Shown here one piece after another: positions 1 to 11,659 of a stretch of DNA of 64,000 nucleotides; positions within the stretch are counted from its first letter, which is position 1; every line of letters begins with the position of its first letter. A program made the position numbers and the translations under genes. Source of the DNA: Oreohelix idahoensis (Eukaryota; Mollusca; Gastropoda; Stylommatophora; Oreohelicidae); NCBI GenBank assembly GCA_024509875.1, contig JAMPIV010004455.1, positions 773,001-837,000 of the forward strand. The letters run 5' to 3'. The notes beneath the pieces are model-generated. The model was not told the DNA's origin. It saw only the letters and a list, made by a program, of their open reading frames with translations, and searched no databases.

Positions 1-51
1 ATTCCATGCGAAATCGCTAACATGGTAACGGATATGTTCACATGTTGATAA

Positions 52-397
52 ACCTTGAATTGAGAAATAAACATCACATATTGATGTACCTGTATTTTTC
101 TGACCATTTGTCACGTTGTAAGCGGAACGCTACAGTATATTTTCTTGACAAATTGTTGTCCATTATACCTTGTATTGAGAAATAAACATCACATATTGAT
201 GTACCTGTATTTTTCTGACCATTTGTCACGTTGTAAGCGGAACGCTACAGTATATTTTCTTGACAAATTGTTGTCCATTATACCTTGTATTGAGAAATAA
301 ACATCACATATTGATGTACCTGTATTTTTCTGACCATTTTGTCACGTTGTAAGCGGAACGCTACAGTATATTTTCTTGACAAATTGTTGTCCATTAT
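52..397. repeat. 115-bp tandem repeat, three copies
   Basis: Three head-to-tail copies begin near 55, 170 and 285. They are almost identical; the third has one extra T in the segment reading CCATTTTGTCACG. The unit is AT-rich, holds an AATAAAC motif and a CGGAACG segment, and encodes nothing convincing. Near-identity suggests recent amplification or homogenisation. The array may begin left of the window. Confidence 0.95.
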
Positions 398-2164
<1,767 letters not shown>

Positions 2165-2560
2165 AGTAACACCAGACGGCAGAACAAGCAAAGACATCAA
2201 GGACGAACAGAATGAATAAAGCGAGAACAAGCTTTGCTAGTCTAAACATCTGGAAATCCTTTTAGTACAGCAGAAACACCAAATTAAGGTTATAAAAGAG
2301 CTGTGTACTTTCTGTGCTTCTCTATGGTGCGGAATGCTGGACAGTAACAGAGAAAGAAATGTCGAAATTATCCTCCTTCCATACAATCTGCCTAAGGAAA
2401 ATTCTCCGAATCTTTTGGCCGAACACCACCACCAACCAAGAACTGCTTACTCGGAGTAACCAATTGGACATGCACACCATCATAGCTGGCAGATGCTGGA
2501 TTTGGGTTGGCCACGTCCTCAGAAGAGACCCCAATGCCATCTGTCACGGGTTGCCTCCCC
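2165..2560 (+). pseudogene. LINE reverse transcriptase C-terminal fragment
   Basis: The clean frame (2314-2560) reads LLYGAECWTVTEKE, then CLRKILRIFWPN and WIWVGHVLRRDPN. This is the typical order after the RT thumb in non-LTR retrotransposons: LLYGxExW, then CLRxILxIxWP, then the WxGHxLRR segment. Upstream, a frame containing DGRTSKDIKDE fits the preceding linker but is broken by stops. The palm, with its FADD motif, and everything 5' are missing. It is a 5'-truncated dead copy that runs into dispersed repeat A at about 2555. Confidence 0.8.
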
Positions 2561-3095
2561 TTGGCTCTGCAGTAGTGGTCCAACAGTGGCCAAAACCTAG
2601 AGTATCTAATGTGGGGTTTCAAAGGTGTCTACCTTCGCACAAGATTACATACTCTTGGCAGAATTGTAGATAGAAGGATAATAATGCTTCTACCTCGAAG
2701 GAGTTTTCACAAGATCTTTCAGAAGTCAAGAACAATGCTGAATGAGTTAACTTTTAATCTGACCCACCGACTTTTGTGAAGATGGTTTATCTTATAATTA
2801 GCTCGTTCAAGCACCCAGCTGATTTAATTCAGCGAAATCTTAATTTACTATCTCTGTTTTAAGTGTATTTAAGATGACTGAGACATACGAGTGCGCAAAA
2901 TGATTAAATTAACTTTAAATTTGTATATACACAAATAACAAATTTACAAATCAATTATTTTTGACAATTTTAAAAAAGGAATAATTCTTTAAAAAAAGGT
3001 AATCATCACAAGGTGATGTTATGAATTTGGAGGAAATGGTCTGACAGTTCACTTGGCAGCTTTTATATTTCTACTTAGCTGCCAATAAGTTTAAT
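2555..3095 (+). repeat. Dispersed repeat A, copy 1
   Basis: About 540 bp colinear with 22238-22780 in the same orientation. Shared landmarks in order: TGCAGTAGTGGTCCAACAGT, AGAGTATCTAAT, ACTCTTGGCAGAA, CTTTTGTGAAGA, ACTGAGACA, ACAAATAACAAA and a closing CTTAGCTGCCAAT. Indels make the copies diverged. It abuts a LINE fragment; the class of element is unknown. Confidence 0.8.
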
Positions 3096-4628
3096 TGTTT
3101 CTGCTCCAGCTGATGTCTGGTTCCTTGCAGATAGATGACTGGTTCAATCGTCACTGGTCAAGCTGAAGATTATGACACGTTCCAGGAAGTATCAGGGAGT
3201 AATCACAAAGCTGGTCCAGCGTCTCTAAGACCCGTCTGATGATGGTGTTTAGCGTCGACTTCAGGACACTTATACTCTCACTTGTTCCAGAGGGAGTACC
3301 CTCAATTGATACTACCGACTAGTGTCACAAATGAAGAGAACAAATACCCTCCTGAGTATTGAGTTTTCCTGACACACACTCATGTGCCCCCGTCTTTTCA
3401 TTCAACAATCTCCTTTACCTCAGAACTTTACTCTCTCTGAGAATTAATTTTATTCCCAGTGAGCGGAAAACTTTCATTACATTTAGATTGTATAGGTTTA
3501 CATTTACCTCTGCATTGGTTGAAAAGGTTAACAATATAATAAGTATGTACATCATTTCTCTCATCATTCACTCCCTGCTCCATATGTGTCGCGAGAGGTT
3601 TCTTAATTTATGAAGAATAAGACAACCAGGTGTATCAGGTGATACTAGGATAGTTGCCAGAGAAGAGTCTGGTCTTAAAAGAAATACCCCATTCTCAGAA
3701 AAGAGCAATGGTGTATAGAGTTCATAGGTATAAAGTCAGGCTGTAAAGAATTTCTGGCCGAGATAGTAATATTCAGTACCAGAATTCTATGGTGCCCCTC
3801 TCAGAATTATACCTATGGGCTGTTATAGTATCTAGGGGATTTAATTAAATTCAAAGTAATTCAAAGCTGACATAAAGTAATAAAAACAGTGCACTACAAT
3901 TTCTTAATTTTATTTATGTACAGTCATCTGTTTAGTTTTGTTTGGGTAAACACAAACCCTAAAAATAAAATCACACTGATGATGTTGCATGTATCTACAC
4001 CAAATAAAAGTCAATCACTAAAATTAAAGTCTTTTCCTAGTTGTTAAGGCTCCCTTGTTATGAAAGTAGTCTTAGTTCACCTAATCCTCTGGAACCAATG
4101 TTAATGTGGGTACTTGAATTTATCTTCATCATTAGGGGAGTAGATATTGACAACTGTCACAATGACTTCACTGTTACTGATATCACTTGAATTTATTTTC
4201 AAAGTATTTCTATGTTATGTAGCTTTTGAAAATGTCACACTGACTAAAGTCTATGTTGCTTCCAGACTAATTTAATCATCACTGTTTTCATCACTACTAC
4301 TATGACCGGGTGTGGTACGCCAATGCTCTGCGAATCAGTCTTGTCTAATTTGACTTAACTTCTTCGCTTCCGCCTTTTATTTGGAAGCAGGAATATAAGA
4401 TGGAGAAACCCAACACTGAGGGTCCCCACTCTTCCAACTGATGTAGGTACGGGGTACTTGTTCAAATCCTACACCGCTAGGTACAACACCAATGTTCTTC
4501 TCTGCTAACAAGATGAGTGACAAGATACCTCTGACCTGAAATGTAATAGGTCTTACATAGCATCTGGCTCTAAAATCCTCCTACCCAGATTGTAGATTAG
4601 TGAGGCAGTTCAGAATAAGTGATGATAA
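3096..4628. other. Gene-free stretch, part of an old dispersed repeat
   Basis: No gene recognised. At 3471-3595 the sequence resembles 24405-24690, sharing TTTACATTTAC, an ACAATATAA segment and TCCCTGCTCCATA. With repeat A upstream and 5941-6110 downstream, this suggests that 2555-6110 and 22238-24854 are two diverged copies of one larger element. Confidence 0.5.
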
Positions 4629-4762
4629 CACAGGAAAGGTAGACTCAGTCAGTGACAAATAGGTTTATGCAATAAAATAACACAACATTACAACACACAG
4701 GAAAGGTAGACTCAGTCAGTGACAAATAGGTCTATGCAATAATATAACAACATTACAACACA
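4629..4762. repeat. 67-bp tandem duplication
   Basis: Two copies of a unit beginning CAGGAAAGGTAGACTCAGTC, at 4631 and 4698, differing at a few positions. Confidence 0.9.
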
Positions 4763-4800
4763 CACTTTCCTAATATGTCCATGACTGACATCACCAAAAC

Positions 4801-4891
4801 TGCATAGGCCTTATGGTGAGTTTTGAGTGTCTAAATAAGTTTTATGCAATACTAAAAATGCATAGGCGTTATGGTGAGTGTTGAGTGTCTA
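4801..4891. repeat. Short direct duplication
   Basis: A 33-bp segment starting TGCATAGGC is repeated at 4801 and 4859 with two substitutions. It lies directly after the 67-bp duplication. Confidence 0.85.
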
Positions 4892-7194
4892 GGCCTACTC
4901 CAACAATACATTAAATTACAATCTTTCCTCTTTTACTATTTCCTGATAGTATTGTCTAGTCCAGCAATCAGAAAAGGCTTTAAAAGCTTCTGAAACGAAC
5001 CACCCTCATTCCGTCCGGCCTTAGCTTTAACGTAGAACATAATTTATGCAGCACAAAACAGCTTTCCTTCTACGAATCACACAAATAGATTTACACACAA
5101 AATCACTTCCATTAACCACTAGTAATTAATATTATACATATTATGACTTAATTCTCTTACCCACAATCTCAGATTCAACAGGCTCTTAATTAAACCCATG
5201 CAGTCTGCTTCACTGGCAAATGGCGAAGGAGCTGGGGTAGAATCTGATTCTGTCCTCTGACGAATTTGGTTCTGGCGGTTCAAGAGAAATATTCCAGATT
5301 TGTTTCCCTTTTTATTACAGGTAGCGGGCAAACGGAAGACAAGCGATTCCATTGGCTGGCTGGGTCAGTTTATGTTTACCAAAATTTCAGTAAAACAACC
5401 GCTTTCTGCCCGATCTGTCGATCTTACCAAACTCCGATAATTTATTCTTCCGGTGTTTCCCAACCAATTCCTTCCATCCAGGTCTTGTTTAAACCGGCCA
5501 ATTGTGCGCTACCATTTAAACAAGCTAACCTTTTTCTGCCTCCCTTGTAGCGTTTGCAATCACAGTTGAAACCGGGGAAACCAGCCTTCGCTCTAGTTAT
5601 TACTGCATGTAATCACTCATAACTCCTGTGTCCATGCTTCTACAACTTAAATCCATGTATCTAATGAAAGTTTAAGATTCCTGTCATATTACTGTGCTCA
5701 CTGTTCCGAGGGACATACCCTATCCTTTGGCCTGAAGTCACAAATACACATTACCGTTTGCACAGATTTCATCTAGCAATCCTGCAACCTAAAGTTCCGG
5801 CTACGGGTTTTCAGCTCGTGCAGCGATTGGTCGAAACATTTGTTGACATATTTTGACATAGGTAGGCAAGGTAGGTTCTCGTTAATTGCCCTTAGATATT
5901 GGTTCAGGACTACGCTACAATATGGAACTTGGGACTACCTCTGATTTTGGTTCTCTATAAGAAACTCGAATAAAGCAGAAGCCAGCCCTTGCAGTGGTGG
6001 TTCATGAAATCATCATTCTATATGCTGAGGTTGCCAGCCTCGTATGACGGACATCCATTAGCAGTTTTCACATATTAATATACACTTGTCAATATATACA
6101 TATTATTTCACGTGTTAATAATGTAGAATATAGAATAATAAATGTACAACTCACACCCACATTGTCTTTGGGATCACAGACTTCTGGCTTAGAGAAATAG
6201 TTAAGGCAGCTGTTTAAGATGCCTCTTCCACGTTTCTGGGGTGTTGCTTTACAATAAGCTCCCACTCGTGTTCAGATTCCTAGGACTCCCGGTTTCCATG
6301 TTAATAAAGGTAGAGTTTTCCTGGGAGATAAGTCCTCAAGATGCTCAAACAAGATCCAGTCCGATAAATATAATTCTGATCCTATTCCTACTCTAGCTGT
6401 CTGGCTGGTCTTTTGACGAGTTGAATTTTACAGTGCTTTCAACCGACGAAAGTGTCAGGTTATATTACAACTTTCGTCCCACGCACGTTGTTGTTTACTA
6501 TTAGGCCAGGCTCCAATCAGAAATTTTGTTATGTTTACATCTCGAATGCCGGCCAATAGTTTCAATCATGCGTGTTATGATGGGGTTTATTCAACAAATT
6601 TCCTCATTGGAAAATTCTGCGTGTTATTTAAGAGGTCATTTTCCAAATATGGAATTGTTACATCCGTCGATCCGCGGTAATGATTGCAACTACAACACCT
6701 ACATTATCACAAATAATGTCTTCGTAACAATTCTGCCCGAAAGCTATTACAACATTCCGTCTTTCAGGTGCATGTCTGTAATATGTCAGAAGACGGATAA
6801 TTTATCTGCCCGTACTTGTGCAAACACCGACCCTAATTTGACCATCTGTTCTGTGACGCTTCACGACAGTAATTAAAAGGTCACACTAGCCATATGAGCG
6901 ATAATCAATCTCTCTGGGGCATTTCCGTGTGAATCCGGCGCCCAATGTCTGGTACTCGAGAATTTTATCAACATGACTGTTGGTCGAGATTGCATCATCC
7001 GTCTACTCTTTCAGCAGGGATAAACAGATAAACAGACATAACGAATTATTACAGGAAGAAGTGCAAACAATGACTCGAAAATACCAATTACCTGTAGGAA
7101 GGTAGGGGAAGAAACTGTGCCGACCATTGGACAGTGCACAACATTCGCACGCCCCATAAAGGTAAATGCTGCAGAGCGGACAAGAGATTGACCC
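4892..7194. other. Gene-free stretch
   Basis: Reading frames of up to 116 codons exist (for example 5266-5550 and 6526-6876, plus) but show no domain, signal peptide or homology I recognise. At 5941-6110 the sequence is a paralogue of 24715-24854: both have CAGTRGTGGTTCATGA, then ATCATCATTCTA and TGCCAGCCTC. Confidence 0.5.
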
Positions 7195-7445
7195 AAATTA
7201 TGTGACACCATCACAAGAACAGCTGTGCTATGGACCCCTGAAGGAAAGCGAAAGAGATGGCGACCAAAAACAACTTGGCGGAGAACTGGGGACGCCAACA
7301 TGCAAAAAGTGAACCAGAGCTAGGGCACTGTACGAAGGATGGCCGCTGACTGAACAACGTAGAAGCAGTCTGCTGCTGCCCTGCAAGACGCCACCAGGCG
7401 TGATGACCCTGACTGCTTTGACAGTCCGCGGCTAAGGATCAAAGA
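7195..7445 (+). pseudogene. LINE ORF2 extreme C-terminus fragment
   Basis: The plus strand reads TAVLWTPEGKRKRW, then RPKTTWRRT, and with stops and a frame change ALQDATRRDD. This is the PEGKRKRGRPKxTWRRT linker and the final ALxATRRD residues seen at the C-terminus of many invertebrate LINE reverse transcriptases. The open frame on the other strand here is its shadow. 5'-truncated and dead. Confidence 0.75.
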
Positions 7446-7716
7446 ACATGAAAAACTAGGGTACAATGTTACTATTGCTTGCTACCCTTTCGGGCCTTGT
7501 ATTTCACGTCCATGAGGGCCGCTTCATCATATAAAACAAATTGCTACATAAACGACCACTTCAAGATCATACGTGGTACTTGGGCGCAGGCCCCCTGCAA
7601 GAGGGCTTACTGCAGTGTGGCCCATGCTCGTTAATGGTTGAAAAATGGACTAGGAGAATAAGAATAAAATATGGCAAAACAAGTGAACTTTTATAGCATG
7701 ATTCAAAACAAAGAGG

Positions 7717-8100
<384 letters not shown>

Positions 8101-8660
8101 AGAGAGAGTGAGGTGAAGAATAAACGGCCAAACAGCATTATACGCAGAATAAAAACAAATGTTAAAAATTTATGTGTTTTCATAATCCAATACAGACATA
8201 CGGAAGTAAGTAATGGATAATTAATCAGTAAACAAGAAAGAAAAGCCCTGGAGATCACAGTCATGTGGTTTTACTGATAACTGTTAAGAATACCCTCGAC
8301 AGTTGAAAGCAGTAATGAGGAAGTCCAGATAGAAACAAGTGCGCAATGGAAGCTTGTTAACTCAAATAAGAAGGAAACAATCCAATTTACCGGTTACACG
8401 TTGTTCCAGGGGGTCTGTGAAGAAAGAAATAAAGAATAGGAGAGTTACTCCTTCAGGCATGTCGTACAAGGCGACTAATATAAGGTTGTGTATAGGGTTG
8501 GCTACGTCATCATGTCAAACTAATAGCTAGAGAAATCACTGTTGCCAAAGTTTGTGAATCTTGGTGCAGGTTTTCTGCTAGGTAAACAGCTGAAGTGGTG
8601 ACTCTATGCTTCGTAATGGGCATAACAAGAAGAAGAAGAAGAATCCACTTCTTTGGGCAT
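8101..8660. other. Gene-free stretch holding a dispersed repeat segment
   Basis: No gene. The segment at about 8405-8485 (GGGGGTCTGTGAAGA, then AGGCATGTCGTAC) matches 38995-39070 (GGGGGTCTCTGAAGA, then AAGCATGTCGTAC) in the same orientation. It appears to be a short interspersed repeat of unknown class. A (GAA)n run lies at 8628-8643. Confidence 0.6.
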
Positions 8661-8929
8661 GGGGATCCACGGTAGCGCAGTGATTAATGCATCGGCTTTC
8701 TAGCTTGGTGTTCCATGGTTCGATCCCCATTTGAGGTGGGGTTTTTTAGACCACAAACGCTCAGGGTCGACCCAGCCTCGAAATGTGAGTACCAGAACAA
8801 CTCTGGGAAGGTTAAGGCGGCCGGTGTGATGCTGACCACATTACCCCTAGTGTGCTGATGGTCCAGAAAATATGAGCCTAACATCATATTCACAATATGC
8901 CTCAATGGGCGTGTAACGGGATACCTTCC
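8661..8929 (+). mobile_element. tRNA-headed SINE, copy 1
   Basis: The head has a pol III box A (TAGCGCAGTGATTA, from 8673) and box B (GGTTCGATCCC, 8717-8727) at tRNA spacing. A non-tRNA body starts with a GACCACAAACGCTC segment also found at 61327-61440. The head cannot fold as a full tRNA gene: no anticodon arm is recognisable and it continues into the body. The outer LTR element inserted at its 3' end; its duplicated TTCC forms the last four bases. Confidence 0.8.
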
Positions 8930-9590
8930 TGTGATGGGGCCGAGAAGGAGACGCACGCCCCCTACCTGTTTCTAGGCAGATTATTTTCGATGTGCGCGAA
9001 GCATTCTGGGTTGTGAAAAGTCTGAAGTAGAAGATATGTAATGAGGCCATAATAAAGCCTGAGAATTAATTGTGGTGTATAGTTGTGAGTCATATTTGAT
9101 ATTCGTGTGTTATATTAAATAGCTGTAGGTTTTATTTGTGTTTTCGCTATTCCTAAAGCGATAATCGCGTGTGATATTTAAGTAGCCAAGATTAATACGC
9201 CTAGTGCGCAGTAAAGTGAGTGATTAGCCTAGTGCCTATAAAAAGAGATAGCGAACTACCAGCGGCCCTTCTTAAAGTATCAGTCCAGACAAGAGAGGAC
9301 GAAACGAGGCGCGCTGTGTACCCACACAGAAGAACACAAAGACATGACACATTAGCATCGGGCACTGTTGGGTGTTTTGTTTTGTTTTGTTTTGTTTTGT
9401 TTGGTTTTGTGATGTTCGCTAGTTTATTTGTTTAATGTTTGCTTTGTCACTGAATGGGTTGTAAAAATAAATATAGCCCCTGCCTCTAGAATCAACAGTT
9501 TTATTGTTGTTCGGGTCGGTGCGAGTGTGACAAGAGAGTGATCACACATCACAATATAATCATCATCATCATCTCGCCCACCCTATCACA
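8930..9590 (+). repeat. Outer LTR element, 5' LTR
   Basis: Begins TGTGATGGGGCC and ends CCCTATCACA. It matches 18757-19397 with about three substitutions and one 20-bp segment present only here (after TAGTTGTG, near 9085). It contains a (TTTTG)n run at about 9376-9405 and an AATAAA at 9467 that could serve polyadenylation. Near-identity of the two LTRs implies recent insertion. Confidence 0.95.
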
Positions 9591-9592
9591 AT

Positions 9593-9610
9593 TGGCGTCG
9601 TCGGCAGGAT
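9593..9610 (+). other. Primer binding site, tRNA-Ser-like
   Basis: TGGCGTCGTCGGCAGGAT begins two bases after the LTR. It differs at one position from the complement of the 3' end of common metazoan tRNA-Ser including CCA. This fixes the LTR boundary and the strand. Confidence 0.8.
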
Positions 9611-9686
9611 AAGGCAGACAGTGACACCGAGCAAACAGCAGACGAACAAATATTGTAAACACCCAGCAGTGCATTCCTGCAGCAAG

Positions 9687-9736
9687 ATGGCTAATGCGCC
9701 TGTGAAGATATTGTACGTGAAGGAGCCAGAGATAAG
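9687..9736 (+). pseudogene. Outer element gag, first 17 codons
   Basis: An ATG at 9687 opens a frame beginning MANAPVKILYVKEPEI. It is cut by the inner LTR, whose TGTTACGG starts at 9737. Position just after the primer site suggests the gag start. No further homology can be judged from so little. Confidence 0.6.
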
Positions 9737-10144
9737 TGTTACGGTATTTTATTGGCATGGTCTGCTAGAGGTTAGCAGCATAAGATTAAGAGGTGACCAC
9801 GTTTAATATAATGTAAATAATTGTTAGTTTAGTGTACGCGATACACACGATTGATTATGACGTGTGTGCGTTGGTATGTCACGCACCGTGACTAGGTTAC
9901 CACACCCCTTTCTTGTATGACCGTCGAACGGATAAGACGTGTCCTTGTATTCATGCAGTGTCGGGCATGGAGTGCCACACAGATTGTATTATAATTAATG
10001 ATGGACATGGGTCAGTCCAATGTTATGATTTGGAAGAAGAATGCTACAGGTTAGTAAGTGACTAAACCTAAGTCGAGATAGATTTATAATTATTGACGAA
10101 CGCATAATCTCACTGTCGGTCGCTGGGATCACCAGCCACGCGTG
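9737..10144 (+). repeat. Inner Gmr1-like element, 5' LTR (shared part)
   Basis: 408 bp beginning TGTTACGG, identical to 17491-17898 except for two substitutions. Identity stops abruptly at CACGCGTG in both copies. The 3' copy then runs to a plausible LTR end (TAACA, 18213). The 5' copy instead continues into unrelated sequence with its own AATAAA (10551). The 5' LTR therefore lacks the expected U5, or carries a different one. Confidence 0.9.
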
Positions 10145-11659
10145 TTCAAGTCACATGATTCCGAACATGACGTGGCTTGTGTAACTATGCAAATCAGTGA
10201 CGTCACAATATTCTGTGTACAAGCCAACGATCGAAGGACGAAGCCAGCTCACCTACTGTTTCATTGAAGAATACAACTTCTCGATAGACCAAATGATTGA
10301 AAAGACATTATTTGCCAACAAGGAGCAAACAGTCCTATACACTAGTCTAGTCCGTTGGTGAAGATCGCATCGGACGACGGGTTAAAAGATAAGTCTCATT
10401 TCGTGACTGTTGTCATTGAGAAGAAACATTACTGAGTCTAGTTCACATTTGCAGGCATGTCCATTCTATATGTTATATATGTACGTTATATCTGTTTTCA
10501 TTGTTTGTGCTGTGCCTAATTCGTGGGAGGTTGGAGCGGCGATTCGGAATGAATAAATATGGCTCTAAGGATTGCCGATATTCATTCTGAATGTTCTTTA
10601 GGGCGGTGAATTAAATTGCATTTCGCGGAGAACGCGTCGACGACATTTCCGGGGCTTGTTTCGTTCGGGATTGCATTTAATTCACATTATATGTTAGATG
10701 TCTAGTTCTGTGAAATAATCGTTGTATTTTATTGTATTCAGTTTAAATTTTATTTAGTTCTGTAACAATGTTGGTAATCTATCATGTTTTTTTCTGATCT
10801 TGCTATTATTCAGTTCATTTTTTTTTTTTTGTATAACCGTCAATGAGTCCATGTTTGCGTCATTAATTTTTGTGTACACAGATTTAACTCTATATTCAGT
10901 TAACCTTCACCCTGCTCTATATTTCCGGTTAGTAGATTTGGTTTTATAATATCAATTTTTATTGTAGAAATGTCTTGTCTCGTGGTAATATTGTTTGTTT
11001 ATCCTTGGTTAACCCATTGTATAAATTTGTTTTCATTTCATCTGTTCATAATTTAATATTAATACTATAATTTCTTGCTTAATAAGAGTGTATATGAATA
11101 TAATTAAAATTTTATGACTTTTAAGGAGAATTAGGGACTTTGCACCAAGTTGCAGTGGTAGTCCAAGAAATTGGCGATGCACTTTATAGCTCATGATTAA
11201 GGCATAATATAATAATATATATATTTATAAAATAATTTGACTTTTTAGTCTGTCCTGCACATAAGAGACATAGTGTATATTATTTAGTACATTTTTCCAG
11301 TACTAAATGATTTACTTAGCACATATCACTGATTGAATGATATAATACTTGAGGAATAATACCATTAATTATTAGGTGCATGATAGTAATTCAGCACCCT
11401 AAATAGATACATATCATAACTATTTATGATATATTAACGAGTATATATGTAATATTTTCCCAACATAGTATGTCTATGTATGGAATTTACAAATAATAGT
11501 TAAATAATATTACAATTAATTAAATTGAACATTCCCAGATTAAGTTCAATAATATTGTGATTGTTTATATTGACTATTCATAGATTGAATAAGCACAATA
11601 ATTACTTAGAATTTATTGGTGATTATTACATAGCCATTACGTACAATATTAACGTCAAG
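10145..11659 (+). other. Long AT-rich leader of the inner element
   Basis: 1.5 kb without coding potential between the shared LTR segment and gag. It includes a CRE-like TGACGTCA (10199), an AATAAA (10551) followed by a GC-richer patch to about 10670, and long AT-rich runs. The first part may be an alternative R-U5. No primer site could be assigned. Confidence 0.6.

Noticed and set aside
7011..7301. 96-codon minus-strand protein
   Set aside because: Shadow of the plus-strand LINE C-terminus at 7195-7445.
8661..8735. tRNA gene
   Set aside because: Boxes A and B are present, but there is no foldable anticodon arm and the sequence continues into a SINE body found again at 61327.
9220..9435. 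71-codon frame repeated at 19027-19242 as a small gene
   Set aside because: It lies wholly within both LTRs and ends in the (TTTTG)n run; duplicated only because the LTRs are.
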